Translations under genes and position numbers: made by a program | Assembly (NCBI RefSeq): GCF_001571265.1 | Contig: NZ_BCTL01000026.1 | Coordinates: forward strand, 46,510 to 110,509 | Source: Cedecea neteri NBRC 105707 = ATCC 33855 | Lineage (GTDB): Bacteria > Pseudomonadota > Gammaproteobacteria > Enterobacterales > Enterobacteriaceae | Direction of reading: 5' to 3' | Length of the DNA: 64,000 bases | The notes under the pieces: generated by a model | The model's input: only the letters and a program-made list of their open reading frames with translations | What the model was told of the DNA's origin: nothing | The model's database searches: none | Shown: in pieces, positions 61,320-64,000 of the stretch | Layout of the letters: each line of letters begins with the position of its first letter | Position numbering within the stretch: the stretch's first letter is position 1

Positions 61320-63164
61320 ATGATGATAAAGAAGGTTTCGCTGTTGACGGCTTTGTCCGCAACGGCTTTTTCAGTTTGGGCGCAGGACAGCAACACTGAC
61401 AATACCCTGGTAGTGACTGCGAATCGTTTTCAGCAGCCGGTGAATAGCGTTCTGGCGCCGACTTCGGTGGTCACACGTGAAGATATCGACCGCTGGCAGT
61501 CAAAAGATTTAAACGACGTGATGCGCAGATTGCCGGGCGTGGATATCGCTCAGAACGGCGGCCTTGGCCAAAGCTCCTCGTTTTTTGTCCGTGGTACAGA
61601 GGCTCGTCATGTGTTGGTTCTGATTGATGGTATCCCGGTGCCACGTTCTGGAATTGCCAACACAATCGATATCGGTCAGATTCCTGTCTCATTGGTACAG
61701 CGCATTGAATATATTCGCGGGCCACGTTCTGCCGTTTATGGTTCCGGTGCGATTGGCGGCGTAGTTAACATTATTACGATGGAGGATAACGAACGTTCTC
61801 AGATCAATGCGGGCGTGGGAACGCATGGTTATCAACAGTACGATGGGACCTTTAATCATCGCTTTGGTGATACGCTGGTGACTGCCGCGGGGGCATACCA
61901 AACAACGAAGGGCTTTAATGTTCAGCCAAGCTCTCCATATAGCGGTGACAGCGATCGCGATGGCTATAGAAATGCGTTGTTCTGGGGCGGTGTTCAGCAC
62001 AAGTTTAATGATAATTTCTCCGGTTTTTTCCGCAGTTATGGTTACTCGGCGAATGCCGATTACGATCAAGGATCCTGGGGCTATGCTGGTGGCAATGATG
62101 AACACCAGAATGATACCCAATCATGGGATACCGGCCTGCATTTCAACTCTGGCGCCTATTCTTCTCAACTGGTGGCCAACTATCAGCGTATCAAAGATTA
62201 CAACTACAGCAGCCTGAATGGGCGCTATGCGCCGGGATCAACGCTGGATAAGACGGAGCAGCGCTATATTCAGTGGGGAAACAATCTTGCCGTTGGCCAC
62301 GGGGCCGTTAGCGGTGGTATTGACTGGAAGCAAGAGAAGCTTCAATCAAGCGGTACAGCGAGCACCGATGTCTACAAGCGTGATACCACCGGGCTGTATC
62401 TCACTGGGCAACAGCAAATAGACAGTGTGACGCTTGAAGCTTCCGGGCGTGAAGACCATGACCAGCAGTTTGGTTGGCACGGTACCTGGCAAACTGCCGC
62501 GGGATGGGAGTTTGTTGATGGCTACCGGGCGACGTTGTCCTACGGCACTGGATTTCTGGCTCCGTCGCTTGGGGAGCAATTTGGCGCTGAGCGTTTTGGT
62601 ATTGCCTCTAACCCTAACCTGAAGCCGGAAGAGTCAAAACAGTGGGAAACAGGACTGGAAGGGCTGACCGGCCCAGTTGACTGGCGCCTTTCCGCTTATC
62701 GCTATGAGATTCAAAACCTCATCAGCTATAACAATAATGCTTATTACAACGTCAAGGCTGCGACGATTAAAGGAGTGGAGTGGACGGGTAACGTGACGAC
62801 AGGTCCGATCGATCATCATCTTACGTTGCAATATATAGATCCACGAGATGATGAGACGAATAAAGTCCTCTACCGCCGGGCGAAACAGCAGGTGAAATAT
62901 GAAGTCACTGGGCAAGTCTACGATTTAGGGTGGAACGTCGCTTACCAGTACATCGGGCAGCGCTACGATAACGACTTTGATAATGGACGTGATGTAAAAA
63001 TGGGCGGGGTTAGCCTGTGGGATGTTGGTTTGTCTTATCCGGTCACCTCACATCTTACAGTTCGTGGTAAAATAGCTAACCTGTTCGATAAAGATTACGA
63101 GACGGTTTATGGCTATCAAACTGCAGGACGGGAATACACCTTGTCTGGCAGCTACACCTTCTGA
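61320..63164 (+). CDS. btuB: TonB-dependent vitamin B12 receptor BtuB
   Basis: Outer-membrane barrel importing cobalamin with TonB energy. 614 residues with a signal peptide (ending VWA before QDSNTDN), TonB box DNTLVVTA, a plug domain (about 30-150) with YIRGPRSAVYGSGAIGGVVNII, then a 22-strand barrel ending in Phe. The Asp-rich GDSDRDG loop corresponds to the calcium-binding site. The plug and the last 40 residues are very close to E. coli while the middle barrel and loops are strongly diverged. Either of the two first ATG codons could start; the first keeps the riboswitch spacing. It overlaps murI by 56 bases. Confidence 0.95.
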   Translation: MMIKKVSLLTALSATAFSVWAQDSNTDNTLVVTANRFQQPVNSVLAPTSVVTREDIDRWQSKDLNDVMRRLPGVDIAQNGGLGQSSSFFVRGTEARHVLVLIDGIPVPRSGIANTIDIGQIPVSLVQRIEYIRGPRSAVYGSGAIGGVVNIITMEDNERSQINAGVGTHGYQQYDGTFNHRFGDTLVTAAGAYQTTKGFNVQPSSPYSGDSDRDGYRNALFWGGVQHKFNDNFSGFFRSYGYSANADYDQGSWGYAGGNDEHQNDTQSWDTGLHFNSGAYSSQLVANYQRIKDYNYSSLNGRYAPGSTLDKTEQRYIQWGNNLAVGHGAVSGGIDWKQEKLQSSGTASTDVYKRDTTGLYLTGQQQIDSVTLEASGREDHDQQFGWHGTWQTAAGWEFVDGYRATLSYGTGFLAPSLGEQFGAERFGIASNPNLKPEESKQWETGLEGLTGPVDWRLSAYRYEIQNLISYNNNAYYNVKAATIKGVEWTGNVTTGPIDHHLTLQYIDPRDDETNKVLYRRAKQQVKYEVTGQVYDLGWNVAYQYIGQRYDNDFDNGRDVKMGGVSLWDVGLSYPVTSHLTVRGKIANLFDKDYETVYGYQTAGREYTLSGSYTF

Positions 63165-63960
63165 TGCACATCCCACCGTGCTGGTTTTTGACTCCGGCGT
63201 CGGTGGGTTGTCCGTCTACAATGAGATTCGGCAGCTTCTGCCGGATCTTCATTACATCTACGCTTTCGACAACGTGGCGTTTCCTTACGGCGAAAAGAGC
63301 GAAGAGTTCATCGTCGACCGGGTAGTCTCAATAGTGACTGCCGTGCAGCAGCACTATCCTTTAGCCCTCGCTGTTATCGCCTGTAATACCGCAAGTACTG
63401 TTTCTCTCCCCGCCTTACGTGAAAAGTTCGACTTCCCTGTTGTTGGCGTTGTGCCTGCCATTAAACCGGCTGCGCGTTTGACGACAAATGGGGTTGTGGG
63501 TCTGCTGGCAACTCGCGGTACGGTAAAGCGGCCTTATACCCACGAGCTTATCTCCCGGTTCGCGACCGAATGCAAGATTGAAATGCTGGGGTCCGCCGAG
63601 CTGGTGGAACTGGCAGAGGCCAAACTTCATGGTGAGCCTGTGCCGCTGGACGAGCTGCGTAAAATCTTGCGCCCATGGTTGCGGATGTCTGAGCCGCCGG
63701 ACACAGTTGTATTAGGCTGCACGCATTTCCCTCTATTACAGGAAGAGTTGCTGGAAGTGTTGCCTGAAGGCACGAGACTGATTGATTCAGGTGCCGCGAT
63801 TGCAAGGCGTACCGTTTGGTTACTGGAGCATGAAGCGCCGGATGCAGCGTCCGCAGATCAGAATATTGCTTATTGTATGGCGTTCACGCCTGAAACTGTG
63901 CAATTAATGCCCGTTTTACAACGTTACGGCTTTGAAAGGCTCGAAAAACTGGCACTTTAG
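63109..63960 (+). CDS. murI: Glutamate racemase
   Basis: Makes D-glutamate for peptidoglycan. 283 residues; in E. coli this form is activated by UDP-MurNAc-L-Ala through the N-terminal extension, which is present here (MAIKLQDGNTPCLAATPS). Catalytic Cys residues are in VIACNTAST and VLGCTHFPLL, and FDSGVGGLSV near residue 28 is the phosphate-side motif. It begins inside btuB in another frame. Confidence 0.97.
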   Translation: MAIKLQDGNTPCLAATPSDAHPTVLVFDSGVGGLSVYNEIRQLLPDLHYIYAFDNVAFPYGEKSEEFIVDRVVSIVTAVQQHYPLALAVIACNTASTVSLPALREKFDFPVVGVVPAIKPAARLTTNGVVGLLATRGTVKRPYTHELISRFATECKIEMLGSAELVELAEAKLHGEPVPLDELRKILRPWLRMSEPPDTVVLGCTHFPLLQEELLEVLPEGTRLIDSGAAIARRTVWLLEHEAPDAASADQNIAYCMAFTPETVQLMPVLQRYGFERLEKLAL

Positions 63961-63961
63961 T

Positions 63962-63984
63962 GCCGTTTTGAGTAAAAAAACGGC
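63962..63984 (+). terminator. Hairpin after murI
   Basis: GCCGTTTT (63962-63969) pairs with AAAACGGC (63977-63984). A T-run follows at 63994-64000. The window ends here; in E. coli this is where the rrnB promoter region starts. Confidence 0.45.
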
Positions 63985-64000
63985 GCTTGAAAGTTTTTTT

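Noticed and set aside
61114..61323. 69-residue frame before btuB
   Set aside because: Falls wholly within the cobalamin riboswitch.

Overview
This window is a continuous stretch of an enterobacterial (Enterobacterales, close to Enterobacteriaceae) chromosome. Nearly every protein can be recognised by its resemblance to the Escherichia coli K-12 protein of the same name. However, gene order and content differ enough from E. coli (argG inside the arginine operon, trmL next to cpxA, no cdh, no katG block after metF) that it is a different genus. I do not name one. I see no insertion sequence, prophage, integrase, CRISPR array, tRNA or rRNA gene.

Layout. 1-3.5 kb: visibly AT-rich lipopolysaccharide core genes on the plus strand (a cut-off O-antigen ligase and two family 9 glycosyltransferases) converge on the conserved minus-strand hldD-waaF-waaC operon. 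6.7-12.7 kb: kbl-tdh (threonine catabolism), then yibQ-envC-gpmI. 13-16.6 kb: yibN-grxC-secB-gpsA-cysE, then trmL. 16.7-19.5 kb: the Cpx envelope-stress system (cpxRA, divergent cpxP, and the CpxQ small RNA in the cpxP 3' end). 19.5-25 kb: fieF, pfkA, sbp, an SLC13-type permease where E. coli has cdh, and tpiA. 25-31 kb: yiiQ, yiiR, fpr, glpX and the glpFK glycerol operon. 31-39.4 kb: zapB, rraA, menA, hslVU, ftsN, cytR, priA. 39.5-45.2 kb: rpmE and the methionine genes metJ, metBL, metF with MetJ operators. 45.2-50 kb: cptA and ppc. 50.2-56 kb: the divergent arginine cluster argE / argCBGH. 56-61 kb: OxyS small RNA, oxyR, sthA, fabR-yijD, trmA. 61-64 kb: a cobalamin riboswitch, btuB and the overlapping murI. 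The window stops just past murI, where E. coli has rrnB.

How the genes work together: envelope construction and surveillance dominate (LPS heptose synthesis and transfer, cptA core modification, envC, ftsN, zapB, cpx, secB). Around them sit biosynthetic units for arginine, methionine, cysteine (cysE, sbp) and menaquinone, central carbon enzymes (gpmI, pfkA, tpiA, glpX, ppc, gpsA, glpFK) and redox defence (oxyR/OxyS, grxC, fpr, sthA).

I did not find a convincing undescribed defence or mobile system. The best second-look items are non-coding or architectural: a candidate small-RNA locus with its own terminator between ppc and cptA, a PmrA-like box before cptA, a MetJ-like site in the btuB promoter, a diverged 5' half of OxyS, the trmL-cpxA junction that implies an inversion across oriC relative to E. 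coli, and the permease replacing cdh.
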